A DNA stretch of 64,000 nucleotides from an uncultured Ruminococcus sp. GTDB taxonomy: Bacteria; Bacillota; Clostridia; Oscillospirales; Ruminococcaceae. Location of the stretch: assembly GCA_934435205.1 (NCBI GenBank), contig CAKSAK010000001.1:496001-560000 (forward strand), read 5' to 3'. The notes below the pieces were generated by a model. That model was not told where the DNA came from. It saw only the letters and a list, made by a program, of their open reading frames with translations, and did no database searches. The position numbers and the translations under genes were made by a program. Shown here one piece after another: positions 33,975 through 42,361 of the stretch. How positions within the stretch are numbered: the first letter of the stretch is position 1; the number at the start of each line of letters is the position of its first letter.

Positions 33975-34004
33975 TTCTTGTCATTTTTTCGGAGGCAAAA
34001 TATT

Positions 34005-34754
34005 ATGAACAAGAAAATGGTAACTATCATTGCGGCTTTGGCAATGTGTACAGCAATGGCAGGCTGCTCTGGAAGCGATACTGCAAGCTCTTCAAAGGCT
34101 GAAACAACTACTACAACAACGGCTGCCGCAGAGTCTGCCGCTCCTGCTGAAAGCACAGCAGACGAAAGCAACGCTGACAGCACCGCCGCAAACGTAGGCA
34201 CAACGGATTATGACGTTGACGGCGATTTCAGAGCTTTTGAGCAGCTGAAAGACAAGTATAAAGACGGCTATCTTGCGAGCCTTACAGGTCAAATGACAAA
34301 CAACGGCACAAAGTATACTATCTGCATAAAGGACGGCAAGGCTTATCAGGCTCTCACAGTTCAGGGCATGAAGTCATACACAGTTTGCCCTGGCGACGGA
34401 AAGCTTTACAACGTTTCAGAAGGCACAACTACCTACAGCATTGAGGACGACGACGGAAATCAGTGGAAGTCAGCCGACATTCTTTTCGGCGCAACCCTCG
34501 ATTTTGACCACGCATATATTGACACAACAACAAACGTTGTTCACGAGTACTATAATCTCGACAGCAGTGTTGCAGGTGGCGAGGGTCAGATAGTTTACAG
34601 CTTTGACGGAGCTACATATGACCTTCAGCAGGTAGTCCTGCTCCCAGAGGGTGCTGACGAATCAAGTGCAGTTTACTTCACTGTAGATTCCATGGGCGAA
34701 GCAGACGACAGCCTGCTTGCCGTTCCAGACCTTTCTGCTTATACAAAAGAATAA
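34005..34754 (+). CDS. Lipoprotein with Ser/Thr/Ala linker, unknown function
   Basis: 249 residues. Lipobox AMAGC (Cys20) is followed by a Thr/Ala-rich linker to about 65. The mature part (LTGQMTNNGTKYTICIKDGKAYQALTVQG..., KLYNVSEGTTTYSIED) parallels the preceding lipoprotein: both test a residue pattern of short strands with a KLYxV/MYTLDSE segment. It suggests a divergent paralogue. GGAGG stands before ATG 34005, and a strong terminator follows. Both gene products should be exposed outside the membrane. Confidence 0.8.
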   Translation: MNKKMVTIIAALAMCTAMAGCSGSDTASSSKAETTTTTTAAAESAAPAESTADESNADSTAANVGTTDYDVDGDFRAFEQLKDKYKDGYLASLTGQMTNNGTKYTICIKDGKAYQALTVQGMKSYTVCPGDGKLYNVSEGTTTYSIEDDDGNQWKSADILFGATLDFDHAYIDTTTNVVHEYYNLDSSVAGGEGQIVYSFDGATYDLQQVVLLPEGADESSAVYFTVDSMGEADDSLLAVPDLSAYTKE

Positions 34755-34778
34755 TTTTATCTGATCTTTTTTCAACAT

Positions 34779-34815
34779 CGGGCGGACAGACCACTGCGGT
34801 CTGCCCGCTTTTTTT
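34779..34815 (+). terminator. Terminator of the lipoprotein operon
   Basis: GCGGACAGACC, ACTGC loop, GGTCTGCCCGC, then TTTTTTT. Confidence 0.9.
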
Positions 34816-34900
34816 GCGTTTTCAGCATGACGTTGTGCAATATGACGGAAAAGAAATTCAAATATTTTTGAAATTTGTGAGAAAAATAGTCTTAAACCCC

Positions 34901-34929
34901 TTGACAAAATCGTCAAAAGGGTATAAACT
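34901..34929 (+). promoter_or_regulatory. Promoter of the hrcA operon
   Basis: TTGACA with either TATAAA (15 bp) or TAAACT (17 bp) as -10; CIRCE begins 5 bases later. Confidence 0.75.
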
Positions 34930-34933
34930 ATAC

Positions 34934-34960
34934 TTAGCACTCGAGAAGAAAGAGTGCTAA
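34934..34960. promoter_or_regulatory. CIRCE operator of hrcA with an extra half-site
   Basis: A perfect TTAGCACTC-N9-GAGTGCTAA, the HrcA site. A third AAGTGCTAA half-site begins at 34975, 23 bp after the start of the second arm, the same spacing as at hsp20. Confidence 0.97.
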
Positions 34961-35006
34961 CACTTAAATACAATAAGTGCTAACAAGAAGAACGGGTGGT
35001 GAGCAA

Positions 35007-36035
35007 ATGGACGACCGTAAGCTGAAAATACTTTCAGCGGTAGTCAATGAATATATCGTAACAGGCGAGCCTGTAGGCTCAAAGGCGATAATGGCTCACG
35101 TCAAAGCGTCCTCAGCGACCATAAGAAACGAAATGGCAGAGCTTGAAAAGCAAGGCTATCTCGAACAGCCACACACCTCCGCAGGCAGGATACCAACATA
35201 TAAGGGCTACAGGCTTTATGTTGACCAGCTCATGGAGCAAAACCAGCTGACAGCAAATGAAAAGAAAATGCTGGATTCAATGATACCGCAGGAATATGTC
35301 ACGGAGGAAGACCTTGTGAACAAGGCTTCAATGGCATTGGCGGATCTTACGAAATGTGCGGCGGTGGTTGCGAACGCAACGCCAAAGTTCTCGCTTATCT
35401 CAAAGGTAGAGGTAATACCTACAGGAAAGAGAATGTACGTTATTTTGATGATAACGTCCAACGGCTCTATAAAGAATAAGGTTTGCCGGTTGGAGTTCGA
35501 CCTCAGTCAGGATCAGCTTGAGTTTTTTGATAACTTCGTAAAGGAAAATCTCAACGGCGTGCCTATCGACAGTCTTTCGGACGCTTATCTTGAAAAGCTC
35601 ACAGAAGCAATGGGAACGTACATGATGACCCTTTCACCGCTGGTTTCCGAGATCATGAAAATGACAAAGGAAATGAGCAGTGTGACTATCAAAGGTCAGA
35701 GCAATTTGCTCACCTGCAAGGACTTCAACCAAAATGAGATAATAAGCTTTCTCGATAATCAGAAGGAGCTTAAAGGATTTATAGACGAAACGTTCTCAGG
35801 GCTTCACGTTATGTTCTCCCCTGAGCGTGACGGGTTTGTTATCCACAACTCCTCTATTATAACAGCTCCGTTCTCAAAGGACGGCAAAACAGCAGGTGCG
35901 CTGGGGCTTATAGGTCCTATGAGGCTCGACTATGCGAAGTTTATCCCATATCTCGAGTATTTCACAGGAAAGATATCAGAAATGATATCAGAAAAGCCAC
36001 AAGAGCCGAACAAAGAAGATGACGAAAATGAATAA
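35007..36035 (+). CDS. hrcA: Heat-inducible transcription repressor HrcA
   Basis: 342 residues, typical length. The winged helix at 1-75 has the signature EYIVTGEPVGSKAI, SSATIRNEMAELEKQGYLEQPHTSAGRIPT; a GAF-like core and the dimerisation insert follow. It represses CIRCE promoters and needs GroE for activity in other Firmicutes (no groE here). ATG 35007 has GGTGGTGAG before it; an upstream GTG in frame would lie in the third CIRCE half-site. It is first in hrcA-grpE-dnaK-dnaJ, and its stop overlaps the grpE start. Confidence 0.95.
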   Translation: MDDRKLKILSAVVNEYIVTGEPVGSKAIMAHVKASSATIRNEMAELEKQGYLEQPHTSAGRIPTYKGYRLYVDQLMEQNQLTANEKKMLDSMIPQEYVTEEDLVNKASMALADLTKCAAVVANATPKFSLISKVEVIPTGKRMYVILMITSNGSIKNKVCRLEFDLSQDQLEFFDNFVKENLNGVPIDSLSDAYLEKLTEAMGTYMMTLSPLVSEIMKMTKEMSSVTIKGQSNLLTCKDFNQNEIISFLDNQKELKGFIDETFSGLHVMFSPERDGFVIHNSSIITAPFSKDGKTAGALGLIGPMRLDYAKFIPYLEYFTGKISEMISEKPQEPNKEDDENE

Positions 36036-36630
36036 AAAGAAAGGCAGGCGGCGTAAATTGAGTAAGGAAACTGAAAAGGACACCGAGCTTGAAAAAGAGG
36101 AAAACACCTCTGCTGAAAGCGAAGAAGTAAAAGAAGCGGCGGATACCGCAGAAAATGCCACTGAGGATACAGAGAAAAAAGCGGAGGAGAGCGAAACAGA
36201 AAAGCTGAAAAAAGAGCTTGCCGAAGCAAATGACAAGTATCTCAGACTTATGGCTGAGTATGATAACTTCAGAAAGAGAAGCGCAAAGGAAAGGCTGGAG
36301 CTTACAGACACAGCAAAGGGAAATGTGATAAACGGCTTCCTGCCAGTGTTTGACAACTTTGAAAGAGCGCTTGGAACAGAAACTCAGGACGCAGTTTATA
36401 AGCAGGGCGTTGAAATGATATTCAATCAGTTCAGCGACACACTGAAAAAGCTCAACGTTGAGGTCATGGAGCTTGCAGGCAAGGAATTTGACCCGAACGT
36501 TGCAACGGCTGTAAGCACAGTTGACGACCCTGAGCTTGGTGAGAACATCGTGGCGCAGGTGCTTCAAAACGGATACACCATAGGCGGCAAGGTAATAAGA
36601 CACGCAATGGTAATAGTTGCAAACCCATAA
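36019..36630 (+). CDS. grpE: Nucleotide exchange factor GrpE
   Basis: 203 residues. The N-terminal ~65 residues are highly charged (Lys/Glu-rich). The long helix and C-terminal beta domain are clear: NDKYLRLMAEYDNFRKR and the end segment QVLQNGYTIGGKVIRHAMVIVA. It releases ADP from DnaK. The ATG at 36019 lies 17 bases before the hrcA stop; a second ATG at 36028 is possible. Confidence 0.95.
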   Translation: MTKMNKKKGRRRKLSKETEKDTELEKEENTSAESEEVKEAADTAENATEDTEKKAEESETEKLKKELAEANDKYLRLMAEYDNFRKRSAKERLELTDTAKGNVINGFLPVFDNFERALGTETQDAVYKQGVEMIFNQFSDTLKKLNVEVMELAGKEFDPNVATAVSTVDDPELGENIVAQVLQNGYTIGGKVIRHAMVIVANP

Positions 36631-36693
36631 ACAAAGACATCGGGACTTAAGGTCTTGATATAAATTAAGTAATTTTTGAAAGGACTTGATCTT

Positions 36694-38568
36694 ATGAGCA
36701 AAATCATCGGTATAGATTTAGGTACAACAAACTCTTGTGTAGCAGTTATGGAGGGCGGCGAGGCTGTCGTTATCCCTAACAGCGAGGGTGCAAGAACAAC
36801 TCCGTCAGTTGTTGGCGTTTCAAAGAACGGCGACAGACTTATCGGTCAGGTAGCAAAAAGACAGGCTGTTACAAACTATGACAACACTGTAATTTCTATC
36901 AAGAGACATATGGGTTCTGACTATAAGGCTCACATGGGCGGCAAGGACTACACTCCACAGGAAATTTCAGCTATGATACTCCAGAAGCTGAAAGCTGACG
37001 CAGAGGCTTATCTTGGCGAAAAGGTAACAGAAGCCGTTATCACAGTTCCTGCTTACTTCACAGACGCACAGAGACAGGCTACTAAGGACGCAGGTCAGAT
37101 TGCAGGTCTGACAGTAAAGAGAATCATCAACGAGCCAACAGCCGCTGCACTTTCTTACGGTATCGATAAGGAAGAGGATCAGAAGGTAATGGTTTATGAC
37201 CTTGGCGGCGGTACATTCGATGTATCTATCATCGAAATGGGTGACGGCGTTACAGAGGTTCTTGCTACAGCAGGTAACAACCACCTGGGCGGCGACGACT
37301 TCGACCAGAGAATTATCGACTGGATGATCGCAGAGTTCAAGAAGACAGAGGGCGTTGACCTCTCAGGGGATAAAATGGCAATGCAGAGACTTAAGGAAGC
37401 CGCTGAAAAGGCTAAGATAGAGCTTTCGTCTACTGCTTCATCAACTATCTCTCTCCCATTCATCACAGCAGACGCTACAGGTCCAAAGCACCTTGAAATG
37501 ACACTTACACAGGCTAAGTTCAACGAAATGACAGCAGACCTTGTTGAGTCAACAATGGGACCAGTTCGTCAGGCACTTTCAGACTCAGGTCTGTCAGCTA
37601 ACGAGCTTCAGAAAGTCCTTATGGTCGGCGGTTCTTCAAGAATCCCAGCCGTTCAGGAGGCTGTTAAGAAGTTCCTTGGCAAAGAGCCATTCAAGGGCAT
37701 CAACCCGGATGAGTGCGTAGCTCTCGGTGCTGCATATCAGGGCGGCGTTCTCGCAGGCGACGTTAAGGACGGTCTGCTCCTCCTCGATGTAACTCCACTG
37801 TCACTCGGTCTTGAAACAATGGGCGGTATCTGCACAAAGATCATCGAGAGAAACACAACTATCCCTACAAAGAAATCACAGATATTCTCAACTGCCGCTG
37901 ATAACCAATCAGCTGTTGATATCAACGTTCTTCAGGGTGAGCGTGAGTTCGCTAAGGACAACAAACAGCTCGGTATGTTCAGACTTGACGGCATCGCTCC
38001 GGCTCCAAGAGGCGTTCCACAGATCGAAGTAACATTCGATATCGATGCTAACGGTATCGTACACGTTTCCGCTAAGGATCTTGGCACTGGCAAGGAGCAG
38101 AACATCACTATCACTTCTTCAACAAATATGTCTAAGGACGATATCGATAAGGCAGTCAAGGAGGCTGAGGCATTCGCAGCTGAGGACGCTAAGAAGAAGG
38201 AGGACGTTGACGCAAGAAACGCTGCTGACCAGCTTTGTTTCCAGGCTGAAAAGTCACTGGGCGAGTTTGGCGACAAGGTAGACGCTGCCGACAAGTCAGC
38301 TTGTCAGGCTAAGATCGACGCTCTTAAAGAGGCTCTCAAGGGCACTGATATCGAGGCTATCAAGGCTAAGCACAAGGAACTTGAGGAAACATTCCAGGGC
38401 GTTGCAACTAAGGTTTATCAGCAGGCTGCACAGGCACAGCAGGCAGCAGGCGGAGCTGCTGGCTTTGACCCTAACAATATGGGCGGAGCAAATGGCAGCG
38501 CACAGGGCGGCGCTTCAAACAACGGCGGCGACGACGTTATAGACGCTGAATTTACTGACGCAGAATAA
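36694..38568 (+). CDS. dnaK: Molecular chaperone DnaK (Hsp70)
   Basis: 624 residues. The ATPase domain has the three Hsp70 signatures IGIDLGTTNSCVAVM, VYDLGGGTFDVSI and VLMVGGSSRIPAVQEA; the substrate domain and lid follow, ending in a Gly/Asn-rich tail and the conserved DVIDAEFTD. It is slightly shorter than E. coli DnaK, as is normal for Firmicutes. ATG 36694 has AAAGGA upstream. Codon use is strongly biased, as expected for high expression. A 10-pair GC hairpin without T-run (38581-38609) follows the stop. Confidence 0.98.
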   Translation: MSKIIGIDLGTTNSCVAVMEGGEAVVIPNSEGARTTPSVVGVSKNGDRLIGQVAKRQAVTNYDNTVISIKRHMGSDYKAHMGGKDYTPQEISAMILQKLKADAEAYLGEKVTEAVITVPAYFTDAQRQATKDAGQIAGLTVKRIINEPTAAALSYGIDKEEDQKVMVYDLGGGTFDVSIIEMGDGVTEVLATAGNNHLGGDDFDQRIIDWMIAEFKKTEGVDLSGDKMAMQRLKEAAEKAKIELSSTASSTISLPFITADATGPKHLEMTLTQAKFNEMTADLVESTMGPVRQALSDSGLSANELQKVLMVGGSSRIPAVQEAVKKFLGKEPFKGINPDECVALGAAYQGGVLAGDVKDGLLLLDVTPLSLGLETMGGICTKIIERNTTIPTKKSQIFSTAADNQSAVDINVLQGEREFAKDNKQLGMFRLDGIAPAPRGVPQIEVTFDIDANGIVHVSAKDLGTGKEQNITITSSTNMSKDDIDKAVKEAEAFAAEDAKKKEDVDARNAADQLCFQAEKSLGEFGDKVDAADKSACQAKIDALKEALKGTDIEAIKAKHKELEETFQGVATKVYQQAAQAQQAAGGAAGFDPNNMGGANGSAQGGASNNGGDDVIDAEFTDAE

Positions 38569-38580
38569 ATCATAACGGCT

Positions 38581-38609
38581 GCCTCTGCTCCGATTTTCCG
38601 AGCAGGGGC
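38581..38609 (+). other. Intercistronic hairpin between dnaK and dnaJ
   Basis: GCCTCTGCTC and GAGCAGGGGC pair around a 9-base loop. No T-run follows, so it is more likely an mRNA-stabilising or processing hairpin than a terminator. Confidence 0.6.
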
Positions 38610-38676
38610 TATTGCCGTATTAAAAGGCTGTGTGAAAAGCGTGAAAGGACTATACTTACAAAAAGGAGGCAAGCCC

Positions 38677-38733
38677 ATGCCCCAAGACTTTCACGGTTTG
38701 CAGCTTACAGAGCATGGGCGTTTATATGGCTGA
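38677..38733 (+). CDS. 18-codon leader ORF translationally coupled to dnaJ
   Basis: A strong RBS (AAAAGGAGG, 38661-38669) precedes ATG at 38677, which opens an ORF of 18 codons ending in TGA at 38731. The stop overlaps the dnaJ start as ATGGCTGA. dnaJ itself lacks a good RBS, so ribosomes ending here would restart on dnaJ. The ORF start lies in an arm of GCCCATGC/GCATGGGC (38673-38680 with 38712-38719). The peptide is not recognised and may matter only through its translation. Confidence 0.65.
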   Translation: MPQDFHGLQLTEHGRLYG

Positions 38734-39874
38734 AAAAAGAGATTACTATGAAGTGCTTGGCGTTTCTAAAACTGCCACAGACGATGAATTGAAAAAGGCA
38801 TTCCGTAAGCTTGCAAAGCAGTATCACCCTGACCTTCACCCCGGTGACAAAGAGTGCGAGGAGAAGTTCAAGGAAGTAAATGAAGCTTATGAGGTGCTTT
38901 CAGATAAAGATAAAAGAGCAAGATATGACCAGTTCGGTCATGCAGGCGTTGACCCGAACTACGGTGCAGGCGGCGGAGCAGGCGCAGGCGGTTTCGGCGG
39001 ATTTGGCGATATGGGCGATATTTTCGATTCCATTTTCGGCGGATTTGGCGGCGGCTTCGGCGGACGTTCCGCTAACCCTAACGCACCAAGACGTGGCGAA
39101 GATATAAGAGCCAACGTTGTTCTTGACTTCATGGAAGCCTGCAAGGGCAAGACCGTGAAAATTCGCATAAACAGAGCAGAAAAGTGTCCTGATTGCCACG
39201 GCACAGGCGCAGCCGCAGGTTCTTCGCCTAAGACCTGTCCTGACTGCCACGGCACTGGTACAGTAAGGATAACACAGAGAACGCCTTTCGGAAACATCGC
39301 TCAGACCACAACTTGCAGCCGCTGCGGCGGTAAGGGTCAGATAATCGACAACCCTTGCCATACTTGTAACGGTCAGGGCAGAGTAAAGAAGGTATCTGAA
39401 AAGGAGATAAACGTTCCTGCGGGCATCGACGACGGTCAGACACTCAGAGTAGGCGGTGAGGGCAACTGCGGTATAAACGGAGGTCCTAACGGTGACCTGC
39501 ACATCAATATTACAGTTCGACCTGACCCTATTTTCGAGCGTGACGGCTATGACGTGTGGACAGAGATACCGCTTACTTATGCACAGGCTACTCTCGGTGA
39601 CGAGATAACAGTTCCTACAGTTGACGGCAAGGTGAAATACAATGTCCCAGAGGGAACGCAGACAGGCACAGTGTTCCGCCTGAGAGGAAAGGGCATAAAG
39701 AAGGTGAACAGAAACGACCATGGCGACCACTACGTTCGTGTCACAGTTGAAGTTCCACGCAATCTGACCAAAGAGCAGAAAGAAAAGCTCCGTGACTATG
39801 AAAAGTCCCTCGGTGAAAAGAACTACGCAAAGCGCAAAACATTCTTTGACAAGCTCAAAGATAGATTCAAATAA
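38726..39874 (+). CDS. dnaJ: Co-chaperone DnaJ (Hsp40)
   Basis: 382 residues. J domain at 3-70 with the HPD motif (YHPDLHPGD), a Gly/Phe-rich segment (about 75-120), four zinc repeats (CPDCHGTG, CPDCHGTG, CSRCGGKG, CHTCNGQG) and two C-terminal substrate domains. It loads substrates on DnaK and stimulates ATP hydrolysis. I chose ATG 38726 because homologues start at the following MAEKRDYY; an ATG 12 bases earlier has no better RBS. Translation seems coupled to the short leader ORF. Confidence 0.97.
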   Translation: MAEKRDYYEVLGVSKTATDDELKKAFRKLAKQYHPDLHPGDKECEEKFKEVNEAYEVLSDKDKRARYDQFGHAGVDPNYGAGGGAGAGGFGGFGDMGDIFDSIFGGFGGGFGGRSANPNAPRRGEDIRANVVLDFMEACKGKTVKIRINRAEKCPDCHGTGAAAGSSPKTCPDCHGTGTVRITQRTPFGNIAQTTTCSRCGGKGQIIDNPCHTCNGQGRVKKVSEKEINVPAGIDDGQTLRVGGEGNCGINGGPNGDLHINITVRPDPIFERDGYDVWTEIPLTYAQATLGDEITVPTVDGKVKYNVPEGTQTGTVFRLRGKGIKKVNRNDHGDHYVRVTVEVPRNLTKEQKEKLRDYEKSLGEKNYAKRKTFFDKLKDRFK

Positions 39875-39877
39875 TAA

Positions 39878-39912
39878 CAAAGGAGAACGGCACAGGGCTG
39901 TTCTCCTTTTTG
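39878..39912 (+). terminator. Terminator of the hrcA-dnaJ operon
   Basis: AAAGGAGAAC, loop, GTTCTCCTTTTTG, directly after dnaJ. Confidence 0.9.
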
Positions 39913-39920
39913 TTTGCAAT

Positions 39921-39948
39921 AAAAAATGCCGCAGGAAGACCCACGGCA
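39921..39948 (-). terminator. Terminator of the DtxR-type regulator
   Basis: Minus strand: TGCCGTGGG, TCTT loop, CCTGCGGCA, then TTTTTTATTG; convergent with the dnaJ terminator. Confidence 0.8.
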
Positions 39949-39960
39949 ATTATCATCTTA

Positions 39961-40332
39961 TCAAGCCATACCTGTATGCTTTTTGATAGCCGCAAAGGAC
40001 TCCGCACTGATAACGTGTTCCATACGGCAAGCGTCCTCAACTGCAACTTTCTCGTCAACGCCAAGCTTTATGAGCCACTGAGAAAGCAACGTATGACGCT
40101 CATACATTTTCTCGGCTATCTCCAAGCCCTTGTCTGTCAAACGAATATAACCGTCCTTATCAACAGTTATATAGCCGTTCTCACGGAGATTTTTCATTGC
40201 CACACTTACGCTCGGTTTTGAAAACTCAAGCTCGTTTACTATATCTATGCTTCTTACCTCGCCTTTGCCTTTGCGCTGGCTGAGAATAAGTATCGTTTCA
40301 AGATAATTTTCAGCTGATTCTCTTATCTGCAT
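39961..40332 (-). CDS. DtxR/MntR family metal-dependent transcriptional regulator
   Basis: 123 residues, without the C-terminal SH3-like domain of DtxR. Residues 1-65 form the winged helix (VRSIDIVNELEFSKPSVSVAMKNLRENGYI); the dimerisation/metal domain holds RHTLLSQWL and DACRMEHVIS. The Cys-x-x-Glu-His pattern resembles the DtxR/IdeR site, while length and end are MntR-like, so Fe(II) or Mn(II) is undecided. The RBS is GGGAGG. No metal transporter adjoins it; the putative exporter at 25.5 kb might be a target, which is speculation. Confidence 0.88.
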   Translation of the reverse strand: MQIRESAENYLETILILSQRKGKGEVRSIDIVNELEFSKPSVSVAMKNLRENGYITVDKDGYIRLTDKGLEIAEKMYERHTLLSQWLIKLGVDEKVAVEDACRMEHVISAESFAAIKKHTGMA

Positions 40333-40469
40333 TATAACGTCCCTCCCTAGAACAAGTTTGTCATCAGGTCATTACGACTATTATATCACATTTCAAGCCG
40401 CATTTCAAGTGCAAGCACGTTTTTTCGGCGATTTTGATAAACTTTACATCAATGAATTGTGTTGATATA

Positions 40470-40503
40470 CAAAGGCACTGCCCACAAAAAGCAGTGCCTT
40501 TAA
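40470..40503 (-). terminator. Terminator of the 50-residue membrane protein gene
   Basis: Minus strand: AAAGGCACTGC, loop, GCAGTGCCTTTG. The T-run is short. Confidence 0.7.
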
Positions 40504-40516
40504 AGCTGTCTGTTAT

Positions 40517-40669
40517 TTACTGTATACCGCACTCGTCATAGTCTTTCCACTTTTCGGCATACTCCTTATCCTCAAAATATTTGTATACAAAAAGTGCAGT
40601 TGACGCAACAACAAGTATCATCGCACCCATTAAAGTCCAGAACGACTTTTTTCTTGAATAGTTTGACAT
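40517..40669 (-). CDS. Small single-pass membrane protein
   Basis: 50 residues: a basic N-terminus (YSRKK), one membrane helix at about 12-31 (LMGAMILVVASTALFVYKYF) and a charged C-terminus with DKEYAEKWKDYDE. ATG 40669 has AAAGGAAG upstream. Function unknown. The RBS, terminator and clean topology argue it is real. Confidence 0.65.
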   Translation of the reverse strand: MSNYSRKKSFWTLMGAMILVVASTALFVYKYFEDKEYAEKWKDYDECGIQ

Positions 40670-40782
40670 AACAAAACTTCCTTTCTTTCGCAATAGCATA
40701 CAAAAATTTGCGGCTATCGCTCATAGCTTTGTTATAATTATACTACACAATGCTCTTTCTGTCAATTATTTTCACAGGATTT

Positions 40783-41358
40783 TCAGATATATTTTTCCGA
40801 GTAAAAGTGCAGAAATTCCTCAAGGCAAAGCCCGCCTGCGGCAATGATACGAGCGGCTTCAACGCCCACATACCGATAATGCCACGGCTCAAAATCAATG
40901 CCGGTCATCTGCTCTTTAAGGCGAGGGTAGCGGAGGATAAAGCCAAAATCTGCGGCGTTTGCACAAAGCCACCGTGATTCAGGCGTCTTGTAAAAATCGT
41001 TGCTCACATCATTGTCACCCTCTCTGCCAAGATCCACAGCGAGCCCGGTGTTGTGTTCACTTGACCCGGGGAGAGCGAGAGTCCTGCCCACCTTTTCCAC
41101 AGCCTTTTCATAGCTCAGACCGCCCCACATTTCGTGAGATACTTCACGCTCCCAAAGCATCTGCTGATATTCAAAAGAGCGATAAGCGGAAATGATTTTC
41201 AGCTTTATGCCGTCAGCTTCCGCTTTTTTGAGCAGAAGCCTGAGTCTGCTTCCTGCCTGAGATTCCATAAACTTGCCGTTTACCTCTGTCAGCTCCACAC
41301 GATCGTAAAATCCCATATCTATGGGATTGAATTTATCCACAAGCATAAGATAATCCAT
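40783..41358 (-). CDS. D-Ala-D-Ala carboxypeptidase, VanY/M15B, no signal peptide
   Basis: 191 residues: a bare M15B domain. SAYRSFEYQ precedes SSEHNTGLAVDLG, with zinc ligands His102 and Asp109; EPWHYRYVG holds Glu157 and zinc ligand His160. It has no signal peptide or anchor from ATG 41358, which is set by AAGGAGG at 8 bases. Either it acts on cytoplasmic substrates (as VanX-like dipeptidases do) or it leaves by another route. A longer frame upstream runs into a heptamer repeat and is not supported. It shares the VanY core with the FN3 protein at 9.6 kb. Confidence 0.85.
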   Translation of the reverse strand: MDYLMLVDKFNPIDMGFYDRVELTEVNGKFMESQAGSRLRLLLKKAEADGIKLKIISAYRSFEYQQMLWEREVSHEMWGGLSYEKAVEKVGRTLALPGSSEHNTGLAVDLGREGDNDVSNDFYKTPESRWLCANAADFGFILRYPRLKEQMTGIDFEPWHYRYVGVEAARIIAAGGLCLEEFLHFYSEKYI

Positions 41359-41435
41359 ATACTGACCTCCTTGTCCTGTTGGGGAGAAATGTTTTAACTT
41401 AGTATATGCAGATGTGTGTGGAGAGTATACACGCT

Positions 41436-41476
41436 GAATGAGGAATGAGAAATGAGGAATGAGGAATGAGGAATGA
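41436..41476. repeat. Heptamer microsatellite (GAATGAG)x6
   Basis: GAATGAG occurs about 5.9 times in a row with one variant unit (AAATGAG), between the VanY and SDR genes. Its length is a candidate for slippage. Confidence 0.85.
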
Positions 41477-41560
41477 CATAGCCGCACCGAGTTTTGAAGC
41501 CAACACCGAGCAAAACGATTTTGCGACAGTAGAACTCTGGTGTAGAGGACGGCGAGTGAC

Positions 41561-42292
41561 CTATATCCAGCACCCGTCAACTCTGACGACCTGCCCGTGA
41601 ATGTAATCTGCTCCCTCTCCGCAGAGAAACCGCACAACATTCGCCACATCTCTCGGCTTGCCTATCCTGCCTGCCGGTATGTCATCAACTATCACACGAA
41701 CATCTTCCTCCGTCAGCTCACCGTTCATTTTCGTGTCTATCATTCCGCAGGATACGCAGTTCACCCTTATACCGCTTATGGCAACTTCCCTCGCCAAAGC
41801 CTTTGTGAAGCCTATAAGCCCAGCCTTTGCCGCAGAGTATGCAACCTCGCAGGAAGCTCCCTTTTCACCCCATACGGAGGTTATGTTTATGACGTTTCCA
41901 CTGTGTTCCCTTATCATCTCAGGAAGCACCGCCCTGCTCATTCTCATCGCACCAAGCAGATTCACGTTCATCATCTCACACAGCTTCTCGTCAGTCATGT
42001 CAGTGAAAAGCTCAATGTCTGCCGTGCCTGCGTTGTTTACAAGAAGGGTAACAAAACCCAAACTGTCCCTGACTTCCGCCACGCATTTGTCTATACTGTC
42101 TTTATCGCCAATGTCGCAGTAAAAAACCTCTGCACATAAGCCACGCTCTTTAAGCTCAGATACCAAAGCTTCTGCCGCCGCTCTGCCGTTCTTGTAGCAT
42201 ACAGCCACCTGCCAGCCGTCCTCAGCAAGCACCCTGCATACCTCCGAGCCTATCCCGCCTGAACCGCCTGTTACCAATGCCATCTTTTTCAT
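41561..42292 (-). CDS. Short-chain dehydrogenase/reductase (FabG-like)
   Basis: 243 residues. It has the NAD(P)-binding TGGSGGIG (8-15), NNAG (86-89), and catalytic Ser139, Tyr152, Lys156 (YSAAK). The sequence resembles 3-oxoacyl-ACP reductase, but no fatty-acid synthesis genes adjoin it, so another carbonyl substrate is possible. ATG 42292 follows GGGGGT and fits the family start. Its own promoter lies just upstream. Confidence 0.88.
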   Translation of the reverse strand: MKKMALVTGGSGGIGSEVCRVLAEDGWQVAVCYKNGRAAAEALVSELKERGLCAEVFYCDIGDKDSIDKCVAEVRDSLGFVTLLVNNAGTADIELFTDMTDEKLCEMMNVNLLGAMRMSRAVLPEMIREHSGNVINITSVWGEKGASCEVAYSAAKAGLIGFTKALAREVAISGIRVNCVSCGMIDTKMNGELTEEDVRVIVDDIPAGRIGKPRDVANVVRFLCGEGADYIHGQVVRVDGCWI

Positions 42293-42329
42293 AAAAATAC
42301 CCCCGCAGATCATGATATGATATACTGTA

Positions 42330-42358
42330 ATTATATCACACCTGCGGAGGTTTTTCAA
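42330..42358 (-). promoter_or_regulatory. Promoter of the SDR gene
   Basis: Minus strand: TTGAAA, 17 bp ending GTGTGA, TATAAT. A CCGCAG/CTGCGG inverted repeat spans 42304-42346 and includes the -10. Confidence 0.78.
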
Positions 42359-42361
42359 CGG

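Noticed and set aside
38900..39949. 349-residue minus-strand ORF opposite dnaJ
   Set aside because: It is an antisense frame of a clearly coding gene, rich in Cys and Val, without RBS or promoter.
41359..41649. N-terminal extension of the VanY gene
   Set aside because: The extension translates the heptamer repeat and spacer; the AAGGAGG before 41358 fixes the start.
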